Shown one piece after another: positions 1 to 7,786 of a stretch of 18,456 nt of DNA. Made by a program: the position numbers and the translations under genes. Within the stretch, counting starts at the first letter, position 1; every line of letters begins with the position of its first letter. The notes under the pieces were generated by a model. The model was not told where the DNA came from. It saw only the letters and a program-made list of their open reading frames with translations, and did not search any database. Source of the DNA: Candidatus Dormiibacterota bacterium (GTDB taxonomy: Bacteria; Chloroflexota; Dormibacteria; Aeolococcales; Aeolococcaceae); the NCBI GenBank assembly GCA_003153215.1, contig PLXL01000047.1:1-18456 (forward strand). The letters run 5' to 3'.

Positions 1-22
1 AGCAATGGGACGCACTGATGGC

Positions 23-39
23 GGGGCTGGCGTAGCCCC
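23..39 (-). terminator. Possible terminator hairpin after the GT87-like gene
   Basis: A perfect 6-bp stem (GGGGCT, loop GGCGT, AGCCCC) lies about 12 bases beyond the stop codon of the GT87-like gene on the minus strand. The stem is GC-rich but no T-tract follows it on that strand, so it is only a weak terminator candidate. Nothing else is recognisable in positions 1-51. Confidence 0.3.
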
Positions 40-51
40 CTCACCCGCCAG

Positions 52-1542
52 CTACGCCGCGGGTGAGCTTCTCTCCGGGACGACGCCGAGCGCCGACCCC
101 GCATCCCTGAACCACGCCAGCAGGAGCCCGGGGGCGCCGCGCAGGGTGGCGCCGACCGCGGGGACGAGACGCAGGCCGCGGATGTGGGCGACGACCAGGA
201 GCTGGAAGACGAACCCCGCGACCGTCACCCACATGTACACGGGCGCCAGCAGCGTGAACAGCGGAGCCGTGTGCGACTGGACGGTGACTCCGGTGTCGAA
301 GACGTCCTCGGCGAACTCGGCCGGACCGGCCAGGAGCACCCACAGCAGCACGGCCGCCACGGTCGCCCTGCGCTCAAAGAGCCCCGCGACGCCGACCTCG
401 CGCACCCAGCAGAAGAGGCCGATCAGCGGGATGAGCAGGAAGAGGAAGTAGGGGCGCTCGGTGAGCGGGCTCACCAGCATGATGGCCTCGATCGCGAGAC
501 CCACCTCGAGAAGCGAGAGCGGGTCGCGGCGCAGCGGGTGCGTCGAGGTGACGGCGACGGTCAGGACGAGGACGACCACCGCCAGCAAGAGCCAGAGGAC
601 GGTAACGGCCCCGGGGGCGACGGTGAGCGGGTGGGCCACCGGGTTGAGGGTGAAGAGGCGGGCCAGCACCCCCTTGGGCGACTCGTTGTGCAGAAAGGGG
701 AGGTACTGGTCCGACCAGAAGCTCCAGGCGGTCCAGAAGTCGGACCACGCCCGCTGACCGAGGAGGAGAAAGGGGGCGAGCCCGAGGATCACGGTGGACA
801 CGGCGGCGGTGAGCGCGAAGCGGAAGTCGCGCCGCCAGAGCAGGAAGAGGGCGAGCAGGAGCAGCTCGGGTTTGACCGCTGCACCCGCGCCGATGAGGAG
901 GCCGGCCAGTCCGGCCCGACCCGCAGATCGCGCCCAGAGTGCAGCGCAGATGAGAGCCATGACCAGGAGGTCGCTCTGGCCCAGGTCCCACTCCCGGTGG
1001 ACCGGCAGGGTGACCGCGGACGCGGCGGCGAGGACGAGCAGCATCGCCGCGCCGGGCCGGAGCCCGGCGGCGCGGAGGGCGGCGTAGACGGAGAACACCA
1101 GGAAGGCGACGTTGAGCAGGTCCCAGGCGGTGAGCGCCCCCCAGTGAGGAAGGAGGGTGAGCGGGACCATCAGGTAGGCGAAGAAGGGCGCGTACACGTA
1201 GACCTGCGTGGTCCAGTAGCTGCCGTTGCCGGCCGGGGTGTAGGCGTGGATGAAGCTCATCGCCCCGAGGTAGGGATTGGCGCCGGAGCGGACATCGAGG
1301 CCCGCCCGGTAGAAGGTGCGGAAGTCGGCCCAGCTGAACCGCGCCGCGCCGTAGCGCATCACGTAGAGGGCGGCCACAGCGATGACCACGAGGCTGAGCG
1401 GCACCGCCCACGGGCGCAGCCGGGCCACGATGCCGGGAAGCCGGCGGTCGAAGACGGCCGGGTCGAAGGGGGTGGGGGGCGGCCCCGACACCTGCTCAGT
1501 GCCGCCGGGTTGATGCGGCAGGCGCCCGTCTCTGGTGCTCAC
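52..1542 (-). CDS. GT87 (DUF2029)-like polytopic membrane glycosyltransferase
   Basis: The 496-residue protein is mostly hydrophobic helices. It resembles GT87/DUF2029 proteins, the GT-C mannosyltransferases related to actinobacterial PimE that use polyprenyl-phosphate sugars outside the membrane. After a roughly 45-residue polar N-terminus and the first helix comes the hallmark loop DFRTFYRAGLDVRSGANPY (residues 73-91), with Asp73 the likely catalytic acid. It is followed by YVYAPFFAYLMVPLTLLP (about 115-132), which matches the family's aromatic-proline helix. The GTG start at 1542 has no good ribosome binding site; an alternative is the GTG at residue 18. It lies 107 bp downstream of the GT39-like gene on the same strand, so the two may be co-transcribed, although hairpins sit between them. 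Family membership is inferred from motifs; the donor and acceptor are unknown. Confidence 0.8.
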   Translation of the reverse strand: MSTRDGRLPHQPGGTEQVSGPPPTPFDPAVFDRRLPGIVARLRPWAVPLSLVVIAVAALYVMRYGAARFSWADFRTFYRAGLDVRSGANPYLGAMSFIHAYTPAGNGSYWTTQVYVYAPFFAYLMVPLTLLPHWGALTAWDLLNVAFLVFSVYAALRAAGLRPGAAMLLVLAAASAVTLPVHREWDLGQSDLLVMALICAALWARSAGRAGLAGLLIGAGAAVKPELLLLALFLLWRRDFRFALTAAVSTVILGLAPFLLLGQRAWSDFWTAWSFWSDQYLPFLHNESPKGVLARLFTLNPVAHPLTVAPGAVTVLWLLLAVVVLVLTVAVTSTHPLRRDPLSLLEVGLAIEAIMLVSPLTERPYFLFLLIPLIGLFCWVREVGVAGLFERRATVAAVLLWVLLAGPAEFAEDVFDTGVTVQSHTAPLFTLLAPVYMWVTVAGFVFQLLVVAHIRGLRLVPAVGATLRGAPGLLLAWFRDAGSALGVVPERSSPAA

Positions 1543-1579
1543 CGGCGCGATGATGGCACTCTGAGCAGGCAGGGGACCC

Positions 1580-1618
1580 GTCCGCCTCGGAGGGCCGGAC
1601 GAGCGCCGGTCCCCGGCG
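1580..1618 (-). other. Two back-to-back hairpins between the two glycosyltransferase genes
   Basis: Positions 1580-1600 pair GTCCG with CGGAC around an inner CCT/AGG. Positions 1604-1618 form CGCCGG, loop TCC, CCGGCG. Both fall in the 107-bp gap between the GT39-like stop (1650) and the GT87-like start (1542). They could reduce read-through or stabilise a processed end. No T-run follows, and chance is a real possibility at this GC content. Confidence 0.3.
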
Positions 1619-1649
1619 ACGCCCGGGGCGGCGGAGCTCGCGCCGGGGG

Positions 1650-3251
1650 TCAGCCGAGTCCGGTGGGGCCCATCACCGAGGCGACCAGGTCGTGGCGCAG
1701 CCAGACGATCTCCGAGCCCGACGTATCGACATCCTGGTAGCCGGTGGTCAGCACGGAGTTGATCTCCGGCCAGGAGGTCCGACTCTGCGCTTCGGTGATC
1801 ACGATCGAGGGCTCGAGGTCGGCGACCTCCTGGGCCACGGGCCCGTCATAGCCGAGGAGGTGCTCGTCGTTATAGATCGGCGGCGTCGGCAGGAGCTGCT
1901 GGAGGTCGTCCAGCTCATAGAGCCAGACGTCTGCCGACCAGACCACCGCGGAGCTGCCCTCGAGACCGTGGGCGCGGATCCACGCCGCCACCTCGCTGTC
2001 CTCGGACACCCGGTAGTCGAACTGATCCTGGTACGTCGTCAGCGACTGACCTCGGGTGAGTGTCGAGATGGCCCCAAAGTAGTAGGTGGCGAAGCTGTGA
2101 TTGCCGACCGCGAAAGCCGGGGGCCAGTCCAGCCCAGTCGGCGCCGCACCCACCAGGGCGAGGCCGGTGGCCACCATGAGCGCGGCGCCAGCCAGGCGCC
2201 GCGGGCTCGGCGCCCCGGCCGGGAGGCGCAGCCCCAGGCTGCTGAGGGCCAGTGCGGTCGGGGCGAGCGATGGCAGCAGGTAGTGGGGATAGGGCTGTCC
2301 AGCCACCATCGGGACGAGGAGGGCCACAGCGGCCCAGACCCAGATTGCCCAGGAGATATCCCGGTCCCGGCGGCGCAGCCAGGCGCCGGACACGATCAGG
2401 GTCAGCACGACCAGCACAACGATCGCCCGGATCACCATCGGGATCTGCGGGTTCCCCTGGCCCGCGCCCTGGGCCTGACCCTGGGTGAACTGGACCCAGT
2501 AGCCGACCAGGGCATAGGCGACCTTGCCTGCCCCCGCGGTCACGAGAGCGGGGATCAGCCATGCCGCGGTCAGGGCGGCGACGGTCGCCGCGAACGCGGC
2601 CACCCTGCGCCAACTCGCCCGGCCAGCCGTGCCCAGGATCAGGGCAAAGGCGCAGGTATCCGCCAACGCCGTCTGCTGGTAGGCGATGCCGGCCGCCGCC
2701 AGGGCGCCCACCGCCACCGGCCAGAGTGGCCACCGGCGCGTGTCGGGGGCTGCCACCCGGGTCAGCAGGAGCGCCCCCGCCCATGCGATCGGGGCGATGA
2801 GGAAGCTCTCCGGGACGATCAGCTCAGCGTCGAGGAGGGGGGTGCCCAGCATGACCGCGGCCAGGACCAGGGCGACCACGGTGCGGCGGCGGCCGAGGAG
2901 GCGGTTCGCCGCGTAGGCGACGGCGAGCAGGGTCATCAGCCCGGTGATGAAGGTGACGACGTGGAGGGCCACCTCGCTCGTGCCCAGGAAGTGGATCACG
3001 GCGGCGACCGTCCAGATCTGGAGAGGCGGCTTATTGGTCCAGATCTGGGAGTAGAGGACCTTGCCCTGGAGGAGTGCCCGGGCGGTGGTGACGTAGCCGG
3101 CCTCGTCCGTGTACCAGTGGGGCTCGAGGAACGACGGGATTCGAAGCAGCGCGTAGAGGGCGAGGGGCCCGATCAGCCAGAGCCGGGGGCGGAGCCGGTA
3201 GGAGGGCAGGCGGCGCGCCGCCCTGAATCGTCCCCCCGCCGCCGCCGCCAC
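1650..3251 (-). CDS. GT39/ArnT-like membrane glycosyltransferase
   Basis: This is a 533-residue polytopic protein of the PMT/ArnT (GT39, GT-C fold) kind. Such enzymes transfer a sugar from a polyprenyl phosphate carrier onto lipid, glycan or protein on the outer face of the membrane. After the first helix (about residues 25-40) comes WYTDEAGYV, with Asp49-Glu50 in the position of the catalytic acid. WTNKPPLQIW (about 71-80) corresponds to the family's conserved KPP motif. Roughly ten further helices and a short extracytoplasmic C-terminal domain ending in IVWLRHDL follow. The frame is open upstream to 3602, but that would overlap the divergent gene. The GTG at 3251 is preceded by GGAGG with a 6-base spacer, and the sequence from there looks like a normal N-terminus. 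The substrate cannot be read from sequence. Confidence 0.82.
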   Translation of the reverse strand: MAAAAGGRFRAARRLPSYRLRPRLWLIGPLALYALLRIPSFLEPHWYTDEAGYVTTARALLQGKVLYSQIWTNKPPLQIWTVAAVIHFLGTSEVALHVVTFITGLMTLLAVAYAANRLLGRRRTVVALVLAAVMLGTPLLDAELIVPESFLIAPIAWAGALLLTRVAAPDTRRWPLWPVAVGALAAAGIAYQQTALADTCAFALILGTAGRASWRRVAAFAATVAALTAAWLIPALVTAGAGKVAYALVGYWVQFTQGQAQGAGQGNPQIPMVIRAIVVLVVLTLIVSGAWLRRRDRDISWAIWVWAAVALLVPMVAGQPYPHYLLPSLAPTALALSSLGLRLPAGAPSPRRLAGAALMVATGLALVGAAPTGLDWPPAFAVGNHSFATYYFGAISTLTRGQSLTTYQDQFDYRVSEDSEVAAWIRAHGLEGSSAVVWSADVWLYELDDLQQLLPTPPIYNDEHLLGYDGPVAQEVADLEPSIVITEAQSRTSWPEINSVLTTGYQDVDTSGSEIVWLRHDLVASVMGPTGLG

Positions 3252-3366
3252 CGCCGTCCTCCGTCTCTGCGGCCGTTGCGGCCACCCTGCTCCGTCCCCG
3301 CGTTCCGGGAGCCCCCAATGTATCGTGCTCCGCCAACCTTTCGCGAGCGTTAACGGACGCTCCGAT
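3252..3366. promoter_or_regulatory. Divergent promoter region between the GT39-like and GT-C-like genes
   Basis: The two genes are transcribed away from each other from this short region. The 3316-3355 part is clearly less GC-rich than the surroundings and contains TACATT on the minus strand, a possible -10 of the TANNNT type. I cannot pair it with a convincing -35. The region also covers the uncertain 5' end of the plus-strand gene. Confidence 0.4.
3258..3262 (-). promoter_or_regulatory. Ribosome binding site fixing the GT39-like start
   Basis: GGAGG on the minus strand lies 6 bases before the GTG at 3251. It is the only good ribosome binding site near the plausible N-terminus, and it argues against the longer frame that begins at 3602. 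Confidence 0.7.
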
Positions 3367-4896
3367 GTGTCATCGTGCCACCCCGTGGCCGTCGCGCCGG
3401 AGCATTCTCCGCCCTCCGATACCCCCGGGGCCCGCGCCCACCTGCCCCGCCCCGGCCTCGGGGGGCTGATCGTGGGCGCCGCGCTGGTCGCGACGCTCGT
3501 CGTCATCAGCCGCCGGGTCGGCGACCCGGACTTCTGGTGGCACATGGAGACGGGCAGCTGGATCATCAACCACGGTGCGTTCCCGAGCCGCGAGCTCTTC
3601 ACCTACACGGCCTCCACCCGCGTCTGGGCGGATCAGGAGTGGGGCAGCGAGGTGCTCGGGTACCTGATCTTCCGGGCCGGCGGCTTCCTCGCCTTCAGCC
3701 TCGCCTACGCCGCCGTCACCTGGGTGGGCTTCTGGTTCATCTGGCGGCGTATCGCGCTGGAGCGCGTGCCCGCCCTGATCGCAGGCGCCTGCATCGCAGT
3801 GGCGGCTGCAGCCGGCGTCGAGGTATGGGGCCCCCGGTCGCAGATGATCAGCTTCGCGCTGACCTGCCTGACCCTCTACTGGGTCGAGAGCTATCTCCGG
3901 GACCGCAACCGCCGCCTCTACCTCCTGCCCCTGGTGGTGCTTGCCTGGGCCAATCTCCACGGCGGCTTCGTTTACGGCCTGGCCGTGGTGGCACTCGCCG
4001 CGGTCACCGAGACCGCGCTCTGGCTCACCTCATCACAGGACGGTGCCCACCGCCGCCGATCGCTCAGGCTCTGGGGGGTGCTGATCGCCTGCGTGGTGGC
4101 GGGCCTGCTCAACCCGATCACCTTCCATGCTTACCAGGCCGCCGTCCAGACCCAGACGAGCGCGGTCCAGCAGACCTTCATCGCCGAGTGGCACTCGCCG
4201 AGCTTCCACTCCCTCGGTGAGGTGGGCCTCGAGCTGCTGCTCCTCTTGGTGGTCTTTGCCATGGCCTTCCGGCGGCCCCGGCTATGGGACGCGCTGGTCA
4301 CCGTGGTCGGCATCTACGCCGCCCTCTCAGCGGTGCGCAACGCTCCTCTCGCCGCCGCCGCGCTCACCCCGATGGTGGCCTGGTCCCTCGGCGGGGCCTG
4401 GGAGCGGAGCCGGTGGCAGGAGCCACTCGGGAGGTGGATCCAGCGCCGCGCCTCCGACCTCCTGGTCCTCGTCACGGCGGGCACCCTCCTCGTCGCGGTG
4501 GGGACGGCCGGGGTGATGACCTACACCTTGAGCAGCCAGACTGCCAGCACCAATGCCAACTTCCCGGTGGGAGCGGACGACTGGCTGGCCGCCCATCCCG
4601 AGGTCGGGACCCGCATGTTCAACGCGTACGACTGGGGCGGCTACCTCATCTACCGTTTCTACCCTGACCGCCCCGTCTTCATCTACGGCGAGGCGACGGA
4701 GCTGGGCAACCAGCTGCTGCAGGAGGTGAGCGACGTCGAGAACGCCGAGCCCGACTGGCAGACCATCCTCACCGAGCACGGCGTCAACTACGTCGTCGAG
4801 CGCACCGACTCGGCGCTCAGCATGGCGCTCTCCGTCGACCCCCAGTGGAAGCAGGTCTACAGCGACGGCTTCGCGGTGATCTTCGTCAAGCGTTAG
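3325..4896 (+). CDS. Conserved GT-C-like polytopic membrane protein, function unknown
   Basis: This is a protein of up to 523 residues with one helix near residues 46-63, a conserved loop, about nine more helices, and a soluble C-terminal domain. The loop (about 67-110) contains GDPDFWWHMETGSWI and WADQEWGSEVLGYLIF. This resembles a widespread set of uncharacterised membrane proteins with a D-x-D/F-WWH-x-x-TG signature and GT-C-like topology. The soluble tail has FNAYDWGGYLIYRFYPDRP (about 433-451) and VFIYGEA, also typical of that set. No catalytic role is established, so calling it a glycosyltransferase would be inference. The start is uncertain: GTG codons at 3325, 3367 and 3385 are all possible and none has a strong ribosome binding site. 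It is divergent from the GT39-like gene, and its last 11 bases overlap the convergent gene that ends at 4886. Confidence 0.75.
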   Translation: MLRQPFASVNGRSDVSSCHPVAVAPEHSPPSDTPGARAHLPRPGLGGLIVGAALVATLVVISRRVGDPDFWWHMETGSWIINHGAFPSRELFTYTASTRVWADQEWGSEVLGYLIFRAGGFLAFSLAYAAVTWVGFWFIWRRIALERVPALIAGACIAVAAAAGVEVWGPRSQMISFALTCLTLYWVESYLRDRNRRLYLLPLVVLAWANLHGGFVYGLAVVALAAVTETALWLTSSQDGAHRRRSLRLWGVLIACVVAGLLNPITFHAYQAAVQTQTSAVQQTFIAEWHSPSFHSLGEVGLELLLLLVVFAMAFRRPRLWDALVTVVGIYAALSAVRNAPLAAAALTPMVAWSLGGAWERSRWQEPLGRWIQRRASDLLVLVTAGTLLVAVGTAGVMTYTLSSQTASTNANFPVGADDWLAAHPEVGTRMFNAYDWGGYLIYRFYPDRPVFIYGEATELGNQLLQEVSDVENAEPDWQTILTEHGVNYVVERTDSALSMALSVDPQWKQVYSDGFAVIFVKR

Positions 4897-5950
4897 CGGA
4901 CGGGGCCGGCGGGTGGTCCCGTCGCTTCCGTCGCGTGGGAGCCGGCGCGCTGGTGGTGGCGGCGCCTGTCGCCCTAGCCGGCGCGGTGGTGCCCACCTCT
5001 GGCGAGGGGGCGGCGACCGATGCGGTGGCGACGGCCACACCCTGGGCGGCGGGGGGGCCGGCCGCCTTCTCCTCTCCGCCTTCCCGGCTCTGCTCGCGGC
5101 GGCTGAAGTCCCAGCGGAGCCCGGCGGTGATGCCGCCGAAGAAGACGAAGAGCACCACGGCGGTGACCACCGGTGCGCTCCCGGGATGAGCGGAGACGGA
5201 CTGGGGCCGGAGCTCCACCTCGATCAGGCCGAACACGGCGACTCCGAAGGTCGCGGCCCAGACGCCTCGGTTCCATTCCATCAGGGGGCCGCCCGGAAGG
5301 AAGCGGAGCGGCGTCAGGCCGATCACGTTGCCGACCAGGCCGCCGACGAAGACGGATCCGACCGTGACCCCCACGAGGATCGAGAGCACGACCGCCAGGT
5401 AGGTGGCGGCGGAGCGGAGGTTGAGGCCAAAGCCGCGATCGTTGAGGCTGCCCAGCGCGGCCCCCACCAGGACCACGGCCGGAAGGCTCCGAAGCGCAGG
5501 ACCCCGCCCGCCTCACGCTCCGCCTCGCGGCGGAACCGTCTCAGCCAGCGCAGCCGGCGGAGGGTAAGCTCGCGGATCTCGTCGTAGTTCTCCTCGAAGG
5601 TGCGGTTGAAGAGCTGGGCGGGGAAGGTGATGAAGAGGATCACTCCCAGGGTGATGGTCGCCCCGACCAGGGTGTGGACGGGTGAGCCGAAGGCCGGGGC
5701 CGGGGTGGCCAGCGCCGAGGAGAAGGTCGAGACGTCGGGATTGATGGCGGCGGTCGCCGGCGCCGGCGCGGCTGGCCGAGGTGGGGAAGCTTGCCCCCAC
5801 GGGCACCGCGAAGAGGCTGAGGTTTTCGGCACCCGTGGACTGGCCGGCGCCGCCGCTGCACACCCAGCCCTCTGGGCTCACCTCGGTTCCTGACACCACG
5901 GTGGCACGCCAACCGGCGGCGTCGGGGACGGCCTGGAGCACGGTCAGCAT
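4886..5950 (-). pseudogene. Frameshifted five-helix membrane protein of unknown function
   Basis: Three pieces read as one protein of about 354 residues. From ATG 5950 to about 5775 the frame gives a hydrophilic, probably extracytoplasmic domain containing GWRATVVSG, EGWVCSGG and LFAVPVG. From about 5775 to 5510 a second frame encodes INPDVSTFSSAL, one helix, then FNRTFEENYDEI and a basic helix RLRWLRRFRREAEREAGG. From about 5500 to 4886 the first frame resumes with ALRSLPAVVLVGAALG, about four helices and an Ala/Pro/Thr-rich tail. The first frame meets a TGA at 5513 if not shifted. The first junction behaves like one extra base and the second like one missing base, so they cancel. This is either two sequencing or assembly errors in GC runs or a decaying gene. 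The family resembles uncharacterised actinobacterial membrane proteins. The start is uncertain: there is no good ribosome binding site, and frame-shifted sequence continues upstream to TTG 6092. Confidence 0.6.
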
Positions 5951-6233
5951 GAGGACGTCGTGCTGCAGGTCGGACGGTGGGGGGCAGGGCGGTATGCCCG
6001 ACCGCCATAGCCGCTGCGGGGCGTGGTCCCCGAGTACGAGGTCGCAGCGTGGGTGAGCCCGTCGAGGGGTCCCAGTCGAAATCGACAGTCAAGACGAGTA
6101 TGCCATCCGCGGGAGGGCGGGACAGGGCCCCCCGAATCCGGGTAACCTCTGTGTCGGCCCGGCTCCGGCCGAGCCGGACGCCCGGGCGGCCGGGGCGGGC
6201 GTCGCCGCCGGCCCGGCCCGAGGAGCCGCCATC
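5951..6233. promoter_or_regulatory. Divergent intergenic region with no convincing gene
   Basis: This stretch separates the frameshifted minus-strand gene from the plus-strand DUF4190 gene. On the minus strand CATACT near 6100 resembles a -10 element. A TTG-initiated frame from 6092 runs into the neighbouring gene in the wrong phase, so a third frameshift near the 5' end cannot be excluded. I found no RNA gene or clear operator here. Confidence 0.3.
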
Positions 6234-6695
6234 GTGTCCACCGCCTGGCCACCGCCCCCGCCCCAGGGTGGGGACCCCATGCCGCCCGGCTACACCTGGC
6301 CCCCGGCGGGCTCACCGCCCCCGTATCCGTACCCACCGGCCGCCGGTCAGGGACCGTGGCCGGGACCCTATCCCCCGCCGGGGCAGTACCCCCCGCCCTA
6401 TCCGTCCCCATACCCCTATCCGGCGTACGCGACCCCGGGCACCAACGGACTGGCGATCGCCGCGCTCGTGCTCGGCATCCTCTGGCTGTACTGGGTGGGG
6501 TCCATCCTGGCCGTCATCTTTGGCCACATCGCCCTCTCCCAGATCCGCCACACCGGCCAGGGGGGCCGGGGGCTGGCCATCGCAGGGCTCGTCCTCGGAT
6601 ACGTCGGGCTGGCCCTCCTCCTCGTGTTCATCATCGGGGTGGTGGTGGTGGGCACCGCCACGATCCATTCCAGCGCCGGTCCGGTAGGTCCATAG
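6234..6695 (+). CDS. Proline-rich DUF4190 domain membrane protein
   Basis: The 153-residue protein has two parts. Residues 1-70 are low-complexity Pro/Tyr/Gly sequence with many PPYP-type repeats, probably a flexible cytoplasmic tail. Residues 72-145 form a typical DUF4190 unit: a helix starting NGLAIAALVLGILWLYW, the conserved core AVIFGHIALSQIRHTGQGGRG, and a second helix AIAGLVLGYVGLALLLVF. The family is common in Actinomycetota and has no defined biochemical role. The GTG start at 6234 is supported by AGGAG at 6221-6225, 8 bases upstream. The stop lies 3 bases before the pheA start, so the two are almost certainly one transcript, although no functional link is evident. Confidence 0.85.
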   Translation: MSTAWPPPPPQGGDPMPPGYTWPPAGSPPPYPYPPAAGQGPWPGPYPPPGQYPPPYPSPYPYPAYATPGTNGLAIAALVLGILWLYWVGSILAVIFGHIALSQIRHTGQGGRGLAIAGLVLGYVGLALLLVFIIGVVVVGTATIHSSAGPVGP

Positions 6696-6698
6696 GCA

Positions 6699-7628
6699 GT
6701 GCGAACCCGCTACGCCTATCTCGGCCCGGAGGGCACCTTCGCCGAGACCGCGGTGCGCAGCCTCCCTGAGAGCGGAGACGTGGACCTGGTCCCGGTGGAG
6801 ACGGTCGCCGACGCCTTCGCCGCCGTCCGCGACGGGTCGGTGGGAGGGGCGGTGGTGCCCTTCGAGAACTCGGTGGAGGGGTCGGTGAGCGGCACCCTCG
6901 ACGAGTTTGCGAGCGGCAGCCCGCTCCACATCGCCCGCGAGATGCTGGTCCCGGTCCGCCTCTCCCTGCTGGCGCGCCGGGGCACCGAGCTGGGCTCGAT
7001 CCGCGTGGTCGCCTCCCACCCCCATGCAACCGCCCAGTGCCGGCACTGGCTCCGCACCCATCTCCCCGAGGCCAGGGTCCGCTCCACCCCCTCGACCGCG
7101 GAGGCGGCAGCGGCCGTGGCGGAGGGAGGGGATGGCATCGACGCGGCCGTCGCGGCACCCGCCAACGCCGAGCGGTACGGGCTGGTCGAGCTCGCCTCCG
7201 ACATCGGGGACCACCACCACGCGGTGACCCGCTTCGTCATGGCGGTCTCCCCCCGCCCCCTGCCACGGCCGACCGGGGCCGACCGGACGACGGTGGTCAC
7301 CCTGATCGCCGACGACCACCCCGGGGCGCTCCTGGAGCTGCTCACCGAGTTTGCCGTCCGGGGAGTCAACCTCACCCGGATCGAGTCGCGCCCCACCGGC
7401 CACGGGCTGGGCCGCTACTGCTTCTCGATCGACTGCGAAGGCCACATCGAGGAGGCACGGGTGGGCGACGCCCTGGCCGCCCTGCACCGCTTCTGCGAGG
7501 AGGTCCGCTTCTGCGGCTCCTACCAGCGTGCCGACGGCGAGGCACCCCGTTTCCGGCCGGGGACCGCTGATACCGACTTCGAGGCGGCGGCCGAGTGGCT
7601 GGAGAGAGCCCGGCGGGGGACGGTCTGA
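6699..7628 (+). CDS. pheA: Prephenate dehydratase with C-terminal ACT domain
   Basis: This 309-residue enzyme converts prephenate to phenylpyruvate, the committed step of phenylalanine synthesis, in the cytoplasm. The catalytic domain starts at once with YAYLGPEGTFAETA (5-18) and contains VPFENSVEGSV (53-63) and the active-site TRF motif (177-179). The ACT regulatory domain spans about 198-278. It carries GALLELL (209-215) and ESRP (229-232), the two motifs that bind phenylalanine, so feedback inhibition by phenylalanine is expected. Length and domain order match monofunctional bacterial PheA, with no chorismate mutase domain. A 30-residue tail follows the ACT domain. The GTG start at 6699 fits the conserved N-terminus and lies 3 bases after the DUF4190 stop, suggesting coupled translation. 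Confidence 0.95.
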   Translation: MRTRYAYLGPEGTFAETAVRSLPESGDVDLVPVETVADAFAAVRDGSVGGAVVPFENSVEGSVSGTLDEFASGSPLHIAREMLVPVRLSLLARRGTELGSIRVVASHPHATAQCRHWLRTHLPEARVRSTPSTAEAAAAVAEGGDGIDAAVAAPANAERYGLVELASDIGDHHHAVTRFVMAVSPRPLPRPTGADRTTVVTLIADDHPGALLELLTEFAVRGVNLTRIESRPTGHGLGRYCFSIDCEGHIEEARVGDALAALHRFCEEVRFCGSYQRADGEAPRFRPGTADTDFEAAAEWLERARRGTV

Positions 7629-7667
7629 GCCCTGCTCCCGGCCCAGCTGGGTTTGCGTTCCCGCGAT

Positions 7668-7762
7668 CCCCTGTTACGGGGCTGTGGCCAAACCTCTGAG
7701 GTTCCTGTGAAGGCCACCCGGTAGGCTCACTAGCAACGTCTAGTGCATTTGCTCTACCCGGG
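7668..7762 (+). promoter_or_regulatory. Multi-hairpin structured leader of the TasA-like gene
   Basis: Four consecutive inverted repeats fill most of the 158-bp gap between pheA and the TasA-like gene. (a) CCCC/GGGG, 7668-7681. (b) GTGGCC 7684-7689 with GGCCAC 7712-7717, enclosing AACCT/AGGTT at 7691-7703. (c) CCCGGTAG 7717-7724 with CTACCCGGG 7754-7762, one bulged base. (d) Nested inside (c), CACTAG 7728-7733, loop CAACGT, CTAGTG 7740-7745. The ribosome binding site follows 10 bases after the last stem. No T-run follows any stem, so this looks more like a folded 5' leader than a simple terminator, although stems (a) and (b) could also end the pheA transcript. I cannot assign it to a known riboswitch class by eye. 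Confidence 0.5.
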
Positions 7763-7786
7763 CAGAAGGGCAGGAAAGGGACGATC

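Noticed and set aside
184..1740. Long plus-strand ORF (about 518 codons) antisense to the GT87-like gene
   Set aside because: It is rich in Glu/Arg/Gly/His with no domain. It lies opposite a well-supported membrane protein, and open frames of this sort are an expected by-product of high third-position GC.
1692..3353. Plus-strand ORF of about 553 codons antisense to the GT39-like gene
   Set aside because: Same pattern of low-information charged sequence. The minus-strand frame has family motifs and a ribosome binding site.
6312..7487. Minus-strand ORF of about 391 codons over DUF4190 and pheA
   Set aside because: It is antisense to a full-length PheA with intact catalytic and ACT motifs, and its own sequence has no family features.
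7684..7746. A bona fide class I cyclic-di-GMP riboswitch
   Set aside because: Only the AAACC...GG and GGCC elements resemble it. The conserved GACGCAAAG segment and GNRA loop are not present, so I do not assign the class.
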